Positions 7,884-15,914 of a stretch of 34,710 nt of DNA are shown here, piece by piece. The DNA is from UBA4615 sp044371545. Lineage in GTDB: Bacteria; Pseudomonadota; Gammaproteobacteria; Burkholderiales; Burkholderiaceae_E. The translations under genes were made by a program, and so were the position numbers. The number at the start of each line of letters is the position of its first letter. The stretch's first letter is position 1. The stretch spans positions 1 to 34,710 of the forward strand of contig JBILTM010000027.1 of NCBI GenBank assembly GCA_044371545.1, in the 5' to 3' direction. The notes under the pieces were generated by a model. That model worked only from the letters and a program-made list of their open reading frames with translations, was not told the origin of the DNA and made no database searches.

Positions 7884-7903
7884 CGGGCGCGCCTCAGCGC
7901 CCG
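7884..7903 (+). terminator. Second perfect hairpin upstream of the aminotransferase
   Basis: CGGGCGC (7884-7890) pairs with GCGCCCG (7897-7903) around a 6-base loop. It lies 8 bases after the previous hairpin and 28 bases before the aminotransferase start, so it would sit in that gene's leader if transcription reads through. Confidence 0.4.
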
Positions 7904-7931
7904 CCGATGCCTTGCCTGAAGGAGCACCCGC

Positions 7932-9260
7932 ATGGGCCACGCCGATCCGCTGATCGAAGCCGACGCGCGCCAGAACTACTGGATGCCGTTCTCGCCGAAC
8001 AAGGAGTTCAAGCAGGAGCCGCGGATGTTCGTGCGCGGCGAGGGCGTGTGGCTCTGGAAGCCCGACGGCTCGCAGGTGCTCGACGCGTCGTCGGGCCTGT
8101 TCTGCGTCGCCGCCGGCCACTGCCGGCCCGAGATCGCGCAGGCGGTCCACGACCAGCTGATGACGCTCGACTACACGATGCCGTTCACCCGCGCGCATCC
8201 GAAGGCGTTCGAGCTCGCGCAGCGGGTCGCGCAGTACACGCCCGAGGGGCTGAACCGGGTGTTCTTCACCTGCTCCGGCTCGGAGTCGGTCGACTCGGCG
8301 ATGAAGATGGCGCTCGCCTACCACCGCATCCGCGGCCAGGGGCATCGCCAGCTGTTCGTCTCGCGCGAGCGCGCCTACCACGGCGTCAACATGGGCGGCG
8401 TCGCGCTGTCGGGCATGGTCAACAACCGGCGCACCTTCGGCGTCGGCCTGCCCGGCGTGCACTTCATGCGCCACACCGCGCTGCCGGAGAACCGGTTCGT
8501 CCGCGGCCAGCCCGAGACGGGAGGCGACCTCGCCGAGGACCTGCAGCGCATCTGCACGATGGTCGGCGGCGACAACATCGCCGCGGTGTTCGTCGAGCCG
8601 GCCGCCGGCAGCTTCGGCTGCCTGCCGCCGCCGAAGGGCTACCTCGACCGCATCCGCGCGATCTGCGACCAGCACGGCATCCTGCTGGTGTTCGACGAGG
8701 TGATCACCGGCTGGGGCCGGATGGGCGCGCCGTTCGGCGCCCAGAAGTTCGGCGTGACGCCGGACCTGATGACGATGGCCAAGGCGATCACCAACGGCGC
8801 GCAGCCGCTCGGCGCGATCGCGGTGAAGCAGTCGATCTACGACGCGATCACCGAGGCGGGTCCGGCGAAGGGCATCGAGTTCTTCCACGGCTACACCTAC
8901 TCGGCGCATCCGGCCTCGTGCGCCGCGGGCCTCGCGATGATGGACATCTTCGCCTCCGAAGACCTGATCGGTCGCGCGGCGGCGATGTCCGACTACTTCC
9001 TCGACGCGCTGTGGTCGCTGCGCGACCTGCCGTGCCTGGTCGACATCCGGGGCATCGGCATGATGGGCGCGCTCGAGCTCTCGCCCGCCGGGCAGCCGCC
9101 GGGCGCGCGCGGCCACGAGGCGCAGAAGGCGCTCTACGACGCGAACCTGAACCTGAAGTCGACCGGCGACAGCCTGATCGTCGCCCCGCCGTTCGTGGCG
9201 GAGAAGCAGCACATCGACCTGATGATCGAGCGGCTGCGGACGGTGCTGACGAAGTTCTGA
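7932..9260 (+). CDS. Class III omega-amino-acid:pyruvate-type aminotransferase
   Basis: This 442-residue PLP enzyme fits the beta-alanine/omega-amino-acid:pyruvate aminotransferase group. It has the N-terminal YWMPFSPN segment (16-23), FTCSGSESVDSAMKMA (112-127), the PLP-ring Asp in FDEVITGWGR (Asp255), the Schiff-base lysine in MAKAITNGA (Lys284), and FFHGYTYSAHP. Such enzymes move an amino group from a terminal amine, often to pyruvate. Next to xsc, the attractive substrate is taurine, giving sulfoacetaldehyde, but it does not look like the well-known Tpa group, so beta-alanine or another omega-amine is equally possible. The start at ATG 7932 follows GAAGGAG. It is probably in the IclR regulon and is followed by a strong hairpin, so it may be transcribed separately from serA. 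Confidence 0.88.
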   Translation: MGHADPLIEADARQNYWMPFSPNKEFKQEPRMFVRGEGVWLWKPDGSQVLDASSGLFCVAAGHCRPEIAQAVHDQLMTLDYTMPFTRAHPKAFELAQRVAQYTPEGLNRVFFTCSGSESVDSAMKMALAYHRIRGQGHRQLFVSRERAYHGVNMGGVALSGMVNNRRTFGVGLPGVHFMRHTALPENRFVRGQPETGGDLAEDLQRICTMVGGDNIAAVFVEPAAGSFGCLPPPKGYLDRIRAICDQHGILLVFDEVITGWGRMGAPFGAQKFGVTPDLMTMAKAITNGAQPLGAIAVKQSIYDAITEAGPAKGIEFFHGYTYSAHPASCAAGLAMMDIFASEDLIGRAAAMSDYFLDALWSLRDLPCLVDIRGIGMMGALELSPAGQPPGARGHEAQKALYDANLNLKSTGDSLIVAPPFVAEKQHIDLMIERLRTVLTKF

Positions 9261-9264
9261 CGCG

Positions 9265-9283
9265 TCGCCCCGCGTCGGGGCGA
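9265..9283 (+). terminator. Perfect 8-bp hairpin after the aminotransferase gene
   Basis: TCGCCCCG (9265-9272) pairs with CGGGGCGA (9276-9283) around a 3-base loop, beginning 5 bases after the stop codon. It is a likely rho-independent-type stem, though no T tract follows. Confidence 0.5.
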
Positions 9284-9346
9284 TGACCGTGTCGGCGGGG
9301 CCGTCATCCGGCGGCCCGCGGCACGGATCCTGCTAGAACCGGGGCC

Positions 9347-10603
9347 ATGACGACCTCCGCTCCGGCGCTCGCGGCGCCCCGCCTCTCGGTCCCCAAGGAC
9401 CGCCTGAGATTCGTGCTGCTCGAGGGCATCCACCGCTCTGCGGTGGACGCGCTCGCGGCCGACGGCTACACGACGGTGGACGCGCGACCCGGCGCGCTCG
9501 CCGGCGCGCAGCTCTCCGAGGCGATCGCGGACGCCCACTTTCTCGGCATCCGCTCGCGCACCCAGCTGACCGAGGCGGTGCTCGACGCCGCGCCCAGGCT
9601 GGTCGCCGTCGGCGCGTTCTGCATCGGCACCAACCAGATCGACCTCGCCGCCGCCGCGCGGCGCGGCATCCCGGTGTTCAACGCGCCGTTCTCGAACACC
9701 CGCAGCGTCGCCGAGCTGGTGCTCGCCGAGACGGTGATGCTGCTGCGGGGCATCCCCCAGAAGAACGCGTTGCTGCACCGTGGGGGCTGGACCAAGAGCG
9801 CGGCCGGCTCGTTCGAGGCGCGCGCCAAGGTGCTCGGCATCGTCGGCTACGGCCACATCGGCACGCAGATCGGCGTGCTCGCCGAGCAGCTCGGCATGAC
9901 GGTGGTGTTCTGCGACGTCGAGACCAAGCTGCCGCTCGGCAACGCGCGGCAGCTCGGCTCGCTCGACGCGGTGCTCGAGGCGGCCGACGTGGTCACGCTG
10001 CACGTGCCCGAGACGCCCGAGACGCGGTTGATGATCGGGGCCGCGCAGCTCGCGCGGATGAAGCGCGGCGCGAGCCTGATCAACGCGTCGCGCGGCACCG
10101 TCGTCGACCTCGACGCGCTCGCCGCCGCGCTCGAGTCCGGCCACGTCTCGGGCGCCGCGATCGACGTGTTCCCGATCGAGCCGGAGCGCAACGACCAGCC
10201 CTTCGAGTCGCCGCTCGCGCGCTTCGACAGCGTGATCCTGACGCCGCACATCGGCGGCTCGACGCTCGAGGCGCAGGAGAGCATCGGCCGCGAGGTCGCG
10301 GCCAAGCTGATCCGCTACAGCAACAACGGCTCTACGGTCACCGCGGTCAACTTCCCCGAGGTCTCGCTGCCCGCACCGGCGGGACAGAGCCGGCTGCTGC
10401 ACATCCACCGCAACGTGCCCGGCATGCTCGCGCGGATCAACGAGCAGTTTTCCCGGGCCGGCATCAACGTCGCCGCGCAGTACCTGCGAACCAACGAACA
10501 CGTCGGCTACGTGGTGATGGACGTCGACGCGTCGGCGAGCGCGGTGGCCTACGAGGGGCTGTGCGCGATCCCCGGGACCATCCGCTGCCGCATCGTCTAC
10601 TGA
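9347..10603 (+). CDS. serA: D-3-phosphoglycerate dehydrogenase (SerA type, with ACT domain)
   Basis: The 418-residue protein matches the E. coli-type SerA in length and layout. A substrate domain comes first, then the NAD-binding fold with GYGHIG at 167-172, the catalytic Arg249 (NASRGT), Glu278 (FPIEPE) and His301 (TPHIGGST), and a C-terminal ACT domain from about residue 345 (LLHIHRNVPGMLARIN) to the end, which in SerA senses serine. The GAFCIGTNQIDL segment (89-100) is typical of this form. The reaction is 3-phosphoglycerate to 3-phosphohydroxypyruvate, the first step of serine synthesis. SerC begins at 34.6 kb, far away and not co-transcribed. Some relatives in this fold act on other 2-hydroxyacids such as sulfolactate, so a catabolic role in this locus is possible but less likely. 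Confidence 0.88.
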   Translation: MTTSAPALAAPRLSVPKDRLRFVLLEGIHRSAVDALAADGYTTVDARPGALAGAQLSEAIADAHFLGIRSRTQLTEAVLDAAPRLVAVGAFCIGTNQIDLAAAARRGIPVFNAPFSNTRSVAELVLAETVMLLRGIPQKNALLHRGGWTKSAAGSFEARAKVLGIVGYGHIGTQIGVLAEQLGMTVVFCDVETKLPLGNARQLGSLDAVLEAADVVTLHVPETPETRLMIGAAQLARMKRGASLINASRGTVVDLDALAAALESGHVSGAAIDVFPIEPERNDQPFESPLARFDSVILTPHIGGSTLEAQESIGREVAAKLIRYSNNGSTVTAVNFPEVSLPAPAGQSRLLHIHRNVPGMLARINEQFSRAGINVAAQYLRTNEHVGYVVMDVDASASAVAYEGLCAIPGTIRCRIVY

Positions 10604-10681
10604 TCCGGAACCGCGCGCGGGCGCGCAGGGCGCCGCGGGGCTACCATCGGGTCCTTCGAGCACACCGACGGAGAGACACCG

Positions 10682-11536
10682 ATGAGGATCGCGTTCCTGG
10701 GCACCGGGCTGATGGGCACCGGATTCGTCACGCGCATGCTGGCGCAGGGCCATGAGGTGACCGTCTGGAACCGCACGCCGGGCAAGACCGGTGCGCTCGA
10801 GAAGCTCGGCGCGCGTGCGTGCGCAAGCGCGGCCGACGCGGTGCGCGGCGTCGAGCGCGTGCACCTGATGCTCGCCGACGACGCGGTCGTCGACGCGGTG
10901 CTCGAGCCGATCGTCGAGGCGATCCCGGCCGACGCATGGGTGATCGACCACACCACCACCGCGACCACGCCGACCGCCGAGCGCGCGAAGCGCTGGGCCG
11001 GCCGCCGGCAGCGCTTCCTGCACGCGCCCGTGTTCATGGGCCCGTCGAACTGCGTCGACGGCACCGGCGTGATGCTGCTGTCGGGCGACAAGGCGCGGTG
11101 CGACGCCGCCACGCCGATGCTCGCGCCGATGACCGGCAAGGTGGTGTATCTCGGGCCGGAGCCCGACCGCGCGGCCTCGTTCAAGCTGTTCGGCAACCTG
11201 ACGCTGATCGGGATCGCCGGCGTGCTCGGCGACGTCTGCCGGCTCGCGCACGCGGTCGGCATCTCCCCGGCCGACGCGATGGGGCTGTTCGCGTCGTTCA
11301 ACCCCGGCGCGATGCTGCCCGCGCGCGCGACCAAGATCGCGTCCGGGCCGTACGACCAGGTGTCGTTCGAGGTCGCGATGGCCCGCAAGGACGTGCGGCT
11401 GATGATCGAGGAGGCAAAGCGCCACGGCGTCGACCTCGCGGTGATGCCCGCGGTCGCCGCGCTGCAGGACCAGGCGATCGCCCGCGGCGAGGGGCAGCTC
11501 GACAGCACCGCCGCGTTCCGCTGGCCGCAGCGCTGA
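10682..11536 (+). CDS. NAD(P)-dependent beta-hydroxyacid dehydrogenase (HIBADH/6PGDH family)
   Basis: This 284-residue protein begins with a Rossmann motif, FLGTGLMG (residues 5-12), followed by VWNRTPGK (28-35), which suggests NADP use because an Arg follows the second strand. The catalytic lysine and partner Asn are seen in SFKLFGN (Lys168, Asn172). The usual DAPVSGG segment is changed to HAPVFMGPSN at 114-123, so the substrate pocket differs from classical 3-hydroxyisobutyrate dehydrogenase. Family members oxidise 3-hydroxyacids or reduce the matching semialdehydes, for example tartronate semialdehyde, succinic semialdehyde or sulfolactaldehyde. The start has GGAGAG upstream. It lies 78 bases after serA and 7 bases before the MBL gene, so an operon with them is likely. 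The substrate is not identified. Confidence 0.85.
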   Translation: MRIAFLGTGLMGTGFVTRMLAQGHEVTVWNRTPGKTGALEKLGARACASAADAVRGVERVHLMLADDAVVDAVLEPIVEAIPADAWVIDHTTTATTPTAERAKRWAGRRQRFLHAPVFMGPSNCVDGTGVMLLSGDKARCDAATPMLAPMTGKVVYLGPEPDRAASFKLFGNLTLIGIAGVLGDVCRLAHAVGISPADAMGLFASFNPGAMLPARATKIASGPYDQVSFEVAMARKDVRLMIEEAKRHGVDLAVMPAVAALQDQAIARGEGQLDSTAAFRWPQR

Positions 11537-11543
11537 GGCCGCC

Positions 11544-12431
11544 GTGCCGCGCCGCTGGCGGATCGGGGACGCGACGATCACGCAGGTCGTCGAGATCGAG
11601 AGCTCGAGCCCCGCGGGCTTCCTGTTCGGCGACGCGCTGACGCCCGAGCGGATCGGGCGCTACGCGTGGCTGCATCCGGCGCACGTCGACGCGCGCGGCC
11701 GGCTGAACGGTTCGATCCACTGCTTCGTGATCGAGTCGCGCGGCCGTCGTATCGCGGTCGACACCTGCATCGGCAACGACAAGCCGCGCGGGCTCCCCGC
11801 GTGGCATCTGCGCCAGGGCACCTTCCTGCAGGACATGGCCGACGCGGGCTTTCCCGTCGAGTCGATCGACACCGTGCTGTGCACGCACCTGCACGTCGAT
11901 CACGTCGGCTGGAACACGCGGCTCGAGGGCGGCCGCTGGGTGCCGACCTTCCCGAACGCCGAGTACCTGTTCGGCCGCGTCGAATACGAGCACTGGGCCT
12001 CGCAGGACGACGGCGACACCACGAACGATCCGCGGCAGATCCTCGCCGACTCGGTGCGCCCGGTGCTCGACGCCGGGCTCGCGCGGCTCGTCGACGTCGA
12101 CCACGTCGTCACCGACGAGGTGCGGCTCGAATCCACGCCCGGCCACACCCCGGGCCACGTCGCGGTGCGGATCGTCTCGGGCGGCGAGCAGGCGGTGATC
12201 ACCGGCGACCTGATGCACCACCCGGTGCAGTGCTGCGAGCCCGACCTGTGCTCGCGCTTCGACTGGCGGCCGGAGATGGCGCGGCGCACGCGGCGCGACT
12301 TCCTCGCGGGCAACGCGGCGCGAGGGGCGCTGGTGCTCGGCACGCATTTCGCGCCGCCGACGGGGGGATGGCTGGTGGCGCGCGGGGAAGGGTGGGAACT
12401 GGTGGACGCGCGGCCATCGGCTGAGGAGTAG
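11544..12431 (+). CDS. MBL-fold metallo-hydrolase
   Basis: The 295-residue protein carries the zinc-binding motif THLHVDHVG (His115, His117, Asp119, His120), a later HTPGHVAVR segment with the third-site His, and GDLMHHPVQ with the bridging Asp. These place it in the metallo-beta-lactamase superfamily, near the lactonase or quorum-quenching-like hydrolases. It starts at GTG 11544, only 7 bases after the preceding stop, with GAGG overlapping that stop. It probably hydrolyses an ester or lactone in the cytoplasm; no signal peptide is seen. A flavin monooxygenase that could make lactones lies convergent to it, an interesting but unproved pairing. The MARRTRRDFLAGNAARG stretch near residue 250 resembles a twin-arginine pattern, but it is internal and not a signal. 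Confidence 0.85.
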   Translation: MPRRWRIGDATITQVVEIESSSPAGFLFGDALTPERIGRYAWLHPAHVDARGRLNGSIHCFVIESRGRRIAVDTCIGNDKPRGLPAWHLRQGTFLQDMADAGFPVESIDTVLCTHLHVDHVGWNTRLEGGRWVPTFPNAEYLFGRVEYEHWASQDDGDTTNDPRQILADSVRPVLDAGLARLVDVDHVVTDEVRLESTPGHTPGHVAVRIVSGGEQAVITGDLMHHPVQCCEPDLCSRFDWRPEMARRTRRDFLAGNAARGALVLGTHFAPPTGGWLVARGEGWELVDARPSAEE

Positions 12432-12491
12432 AGGCGCAGGCGCAGCGTCGCCATTCGACGGTTGGCGCCGTGAGACGCGGGGGGCGCACGG

Positions 12492-12513
12492 GGCCACCGA
12501 TCGAGCGGTGGCC
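12492..12513. terminator. Perfect 8-bp hairpin between convergent genes
   Basis: GGCCACCG (12492-12499) and CGGTGGCC (12506-12513) pair perfectly around a 6-base loop, between the MBL stop (12431) and the monooxygenase stop (12538). It could end transcription from both sides. No T tract is seen. Confidence 0.5.
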
Positions 12514-12537
12514 GGTCACAGCCGTCCCGGCGGCGAC

Positions 12538-14442
12538 TCAGGCGACGGGTCCCGTGCGGTAGTCGTCTAGCCTCGGCGCATGCGTCATCTGCCAGTAGTC
12601 GACCAGCCGGAACGGCATCGGGATGAAGACCCGGCCCTTCGCGTTGCGATACCAGTTGTTCATCCCGGGGTGCGACCACACGAGCTTGGCGTGCTCGGCG
12701 TCGACCCGCTCGTTGAACGCGTCGTGCAGGGCGCGGTCGACCTCCACCTCGTCGATGCCGCGCTCGATCATCTCGCGCAGCATGGCCGTGATGTAGCGGA
12801 CCTGGCATTCCGCCACGAAGATCACGCTCCCGCCGTGCGCGAGTCCGGTGTTCGGACCCGACATCACGAACAGGTTCGGGTAGTCGGGGACCGTGAGGCC
12901 GAGGTAGGCGCGCGGGTCGTCCTCGCCCCAGACCGCTTTCAGCGGCGTGCCCGAGCGGCCGCGGATGTCCATCGGCCACAGCAGCTTGCCGGCCTCGAAG
13001 CCGGTGGCGAGCACGATCGCGTCAGCGCGGTGGCGTGCCCCCGACGGCGTGATCAGCTCCGTGTCCTCGATGCGGTCGATCGCCTCGGTCACCAGCTCCA
13101 CGTTCGGCCGCTTCAGCGCCTGGAACCAGCCGTTGTCGATCAGGATGCGCTTGCCGTACGGCGGGTAGTGGGGCAGGCACTTCTCCACGAGGTCGGGACG
13201 GCCCTCGAGCTCGTGCAGCATGTACTCGGTGAGCTGCTCGCGCTGCCGGTCGTTGCGGTGGTTCATCGACCGCTCGGGGTGGGGCCATGCCGGGTCGCGC
13301 CGCACCGTGGGCAGCAGGCCGTCACCGAAGCGCCACATCAGCCCGAACCGGTACCAGGCGTAGTAGTACGGCACGTGCTCGAGCAGCCAGCGCGACTCGG
13401 GGCTGGTCGTGCCGTGGTAATCCTGCGGCGGCCGCGCCCACTGGGGCGAGCGCTGGAAGATCGTGACCTTCTTCGCCCGGGCCGCGACGGTGCGCAGGAA
13501 CTGCATCGCGCTCGCCCCGGTGCCGATGACCGCGACCTCCTTGTCTTCGAGGGGAACGTCGTGCCGCCACTGCGCCGAGTGCCACCACGGGCCGGTGAAG
13601 GTCGCGAGCCCCGGAATCGACGCGAGCTTGGGTCGGTTCAGGTTGCCCACCGCGCTGATCACCGCCCGGTAGCGCCGCGCGCGCTCGGCGCCGTCCGGGC
13701 CGCGGGTCACGACGTCCCAGGCGTGGGCGGCCTCGACCCAGCGCATCGAGACGACCTCGGTCATGAACTCCGTGTGCGGGCGCAGGCCGGCCTCGTCGAA
13801 GACCTTGCGCTGGTAGGCCCAGACCTCGTCCCGCTTCGAGTAGTTGCTCGACCAGCCGAGGTTGGGCGCCCACGAGAACGAGTAGAAATGATTCGGCGTG
13901 TCGACGCCCGACTCCGGATAGTCGTTCTCGAGCCAGACGCCACCGACGTCGGGCAGCTTCTCGACGACGTCGAAGGGGATGCCCAGCTCCTTCAGGCGGT
14001 GGCCTGCGGCGATCCCCGAGAAGCCCGCGCCGATCACCAGCACCCGGAACGCGGCGACCCGCTCCGGCGCGGGCGGAGCGGACCAGGCGATCCCTCGGTC
14101 GCGAAAGCCCATCTCCTCGGCGGCCATCACCGCGTACTCGCGCGGCACGTGCTCGCCGACACAGACGTTCATCATCCGGTGCAGCGTGTCGTCGTCGGGC
14201 AGCGGGGGCAGCGCGCGCCGGCCGTCGGCCAGCTCGTCGAGCACCTGCCGGATGCCGTCCCGGATCGCCTGCTGCGCTTGCGGCGACAGGCCGCCCGTGG
14301 GCTCGGCGAAGATCGAGATGTCGCGCTGCGGCCGGAACGGGTCCTCCAGCCAGCGGGGGTCCCGGGTGATCTGCGCCAGGCACATCAGCAGCGTCGGAAC
14401 CGAGGCCTCGTCCAGTGCGTCGTCGCGTCGCAGGTCGTCCAT
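12538..14442 (-). CDS. HAPMO-like flavin monooxygenase (Baeyer-Villiger type)
   Basis: The 634-residue protein has an N-terminal extension of about 130 residues before the FAD-binding motif GAGFSG (138-143). Then come the near-consensus Baeyer-Villiger fingerprint FTGPWWHSAQWR (282-293) and the NADPH-binding motif GTGASA (307-312). Length and extension resemble 4-hydroxyacetophenone monooxygenase. The fingerprint usually ends in W-P or W-D; here it ends W-R. Such enzymes insert oxygen next to a ketone, giving an ester or lactone, using FAD, NADPH and O2. The ATG at 14442 follows GAGG. A TATCAT -10-like element at 14482-14477 lies inside a palindromic cluster, so repression by the nearby TetR protein is likely. 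It lies downstream of a crotonase and TetR gene on the same strand. The natural ketone is unknown. Confidence 0.88.
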   Translation of the reverse strand: MDDLRRDDALDEASVPTLLMCLAQITRDPRWLEDPFRPQRDISIFAEPTGGLSPQAQQAIRDGIRQVLDELADGRRALPPLPDDDTLHRMMNVCVGEHVPREYAVMAAEEMGFRDRGIAWSAPPAPERVAAFRVLVIGAGFSGIAAGHRLKELGIPFDVVEKLPDVGGVWLENDYPESGVDTPNHFYSFSWAPNLGWSSNYSKRDEVWAYQRKVFDEAGLRPHTEFMTEVVSMRWVEAAHAWDVVTRGPDGAERARRYRAVISAVGNLNRPKLASIPGLATFTGPWWHSAQWRHDVPLEDKEVAVIGTGASAMQFLRTVAARAKKVTIFQRSPQWARPPQDYHGTTSPESRWLLEHVPYYYAWYRFGLMWRFGDGLLPTVRRDPAWPHPERSMNHRNDRQREQLTEYMLHELEGRPDLVEKCLPHYPPYGKRILIDNGWFQALKRPNVELVTEAIDRIEDTELITPSGARHRADAIVLATGFEAGKLLWPMDIRGRSGTPLKAVWGEDDPRAYLGLTVPDYPNLFVMSGPNTGLAHGGSVIFVAECQVRYITAMLREMIERGIDEVEVDRALHDAFNERVDAEHAKLVWSHPGMNNWYRNAKGRVFIPMPFRLVDYWQMTHAPRLDDYRTGPVA

Positions 14443-14464
14443 CGGGCGTCCTCGTTTCGGGCAG

Positions 14465-14492
14465 GGTATCCACCGGATGATACCGACCGGTA
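14465..14492. promoter_or_regulatory. Palindrome cluster over the monooxygenase promoter (candidate TetR operator)
   Basis: TACCGACCGGTA at 14481-14492 is an inverted repeat (TACCG-AC-CGGTA). It overlaps a second inverted pair, GGTATC (14465-14470) and GATACC (14479-14484). On the minus strand a TATCAT -10-like box (14482-14477) lies within the cluster, so a bound protein would block transcription of the monooxygenase. The same TACC-N4-GGTA form recurs at 16576-16587 beyond the tetR gene. Confidence 0.55.
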
Positions 14493-14537
14493 GCGATTGC
14501 GACTGTTCGGTAATCGAGTAATCGGATCCGCCGGCGG

Positions 14538-15302
14538 TCAGTCCGGGTACTCGGGCACTCGCCGCCCCAGGAAGGCGGCGGCGCCGATCGCGGCGTGGCC
14601 GCTCGCGCGGACCGCCGCCGCGAGGGCACGCTCTGCGGGCTCGCGCGCCGCGTAGTCGCGCATCCGCGCCTCGAAGACCGCTCGCTTCGTGGCCTGCACC
14701 GCCACCGGGCTCGCCTCGGCGATCCGCCTCGCCAGCCGCAGCGCCTCGGCCTCGGCGGCTGGGGCGTCGGGTGCGAGCGCGGCCAGCCCGAGCCGCGCGG
14801 CCTCGGTGCCGTCGATCAGCTCGCCGGTCATCAGCAGCCTCATCGCGTCGGCCTGGCCGATCTGGTCGACCAGCTTCATCGCGGCGCCGCCCGAGGGGAG
14901 GATGCCCCAGCGCGCCTCGGGCAGGCCGAGCCGGGCGCCCGCCGCGACGACGCGCAGGTCGCACGACAGCGCGAGCTCCAGCCCGCCGGCCACGCAGGCG
15001 CCGCCGATGGCGGCCACCAGCGGCTTCGGGAAGAAGCGCGTCTTCAGCAGCGCGGCGTCGATCAGGTCATCGATGTCGGGCAGGGTCGGCAGGCGCGGGT
15101 CGGACAGGTCGGCACCCGAGCAGAACGCGCCCCCGCCCGCGCCGCGGACCACGACCGCGCGGACCGAGCGGTCCGCGGCTAGACGGGGCCACAGCGCGGC
15201 GAGGTCGCGGAACTCGCGCTCGCCGAGCGCGTTGCGGCGCGCGACGTGGTCGACGGTGACGCGTGCGACCCGGGGCGCGGCGAGGTCGACGAGCACCGGC
15301 AC
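14538..15302 (-). CDS. Enoyl-CoA hydratase/isomerase family protein
   Basis: This 254-residue crotonase has both hydratase glutamates: Glu109 in AGGLEL and Glu129 in LGLPEARWG. The oxyanion-hole segments are FCSGADL (60-66) and GGACVAGG (100-107). It is therefore a plausible true enoyl-CoA hydratase, adding water to a trans-2-enoyl-CoA. It uses a GTG start at 15302, one base after the stop of the tetR gene upstream, so the two are surely co-transcribed and perhaps translationally coupled. The gap of 95 bases to the monooxygenase downstream contains that gene's own promoter and operator. The cluster points to CoA-ester chemistry joined to ketone oxidation, but the substrate is unknown. Confidence 0.88.
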   Translation of the reverse strand: MPVLVDLAAPRVARVTVDHVARRNALGEREFRDLAALWPRLAADRSVRAVVVRGAGGGAFCSGADLSDPRLPTLPDIDDLIDAALLKTRFFPKPLVAAIGGACVAGGLELALSCDLRVVAAGARLGLPEARWGILPSGGAAMKLVDQIGQADAMRLLMTGELIDGTEAARLGLAALAPDAPAAEAEALRLARRIAEASPVAVQATKRAVFEARMRDYAAREPAERALAAAVRASGHAAIGAAAFLGRRVPEYPD

Positions 15303-15303
15303 C

Positions 15304-15903
15304 TCAACCCTCCCCGCGGACGCCGACCAGCCGCAGTGCGTAGGCGGCCATCTGCCGGGCGATCTCGTCGGCGGCCAGCCGACCGCCCGGTCGGTACCAC
15401 ACGTAGGCCCAGCTCATCATCCCGCCGATCGCGAGGGTCGCGAGCCGCGGGTCGTCGAGATCGAACTCGCCGGCTGCGACGCCGGCCTCGATCAGCGCGG
15501 CCAGCTCGTCGTCGAACTCGCCCTTCAGGTCGTTGATCCGGCGCACCGACTCGGGCGGGATCGACGCCTCTTCGCGGAAGAACACCGCCACCCCGGCCTG
15601 GTTCGCGATCACCACCTCGGAGAAGCGAACTGCGAAGCGCCGCAGTTGCTCGGTCGGCGTGCCGCCGTCGGCGCGCGCGCCGCGGATGGTGTCCAGCGAG
15701 CCGTTGACCGCCCGCAGGTAGATGTCGACGAGGATGTCGACCTTGCGCTCGTAGGCGCCGTAGATGAACGGCTTGGACATGTCGAGCGATTCGGCGATCG
15801 CATCGAGGCTGGTGCCGCGGAAGCCGCGCTCGTAGAACAGGCGCTTGGCTTCCTCGAGGATGCGCTCCTTCTTCAGCAGGCGGATATCGTCCCGAAGCGT
15901 CAT
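15304..15903 (-). CDS. TetR family transcriptional regulator
   Basis: The 199-residue protein has an N-terminal TetR helix-turn-helix at about residues 12-60 (RILEEAKRLFYERGFRGTSL, DAIAESLDMSKPFIYGAY) and an all-helical ligand domain. The C-terminal region AIGGMMSWAYVWYRPGGRL is like that of TetR proteins controlling fatty-acid or acyl-CoA genes. The ATG at 15903 follows an excellent GGGAGGTGG site. The much longer open frame upstream (to 16596) is not needed and covers gene debris. It overlaps nothing else and is followed one base later by a crotonase gene. The TACC-N4-GGTA palindromes at 14481 and 16576 on either side are its likely operators. The ligand is probably a CoA ester or pathway ketone, by inference. 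Confidence 0.9.
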   Translation of the reverse strand: MTLRDDIRLLKKERILEEAKRLFYERGFRGTSLDAIAESLDMSKPFIYGAYERKVDILVDIYLRAVNGSLDTIRGARADGGTPTEQLRRFAVRFSEVVIANQAGVAVFFREEASIPPESVRRINDLKGEFDDELAALIEAGVAAGEFDLDDPRLATLAIGGMMSWAYVWYRPGGRLAADEIARQMAAYALRLVGVRGEG

Positions 15904-15914
15904 GGCCACCACCT

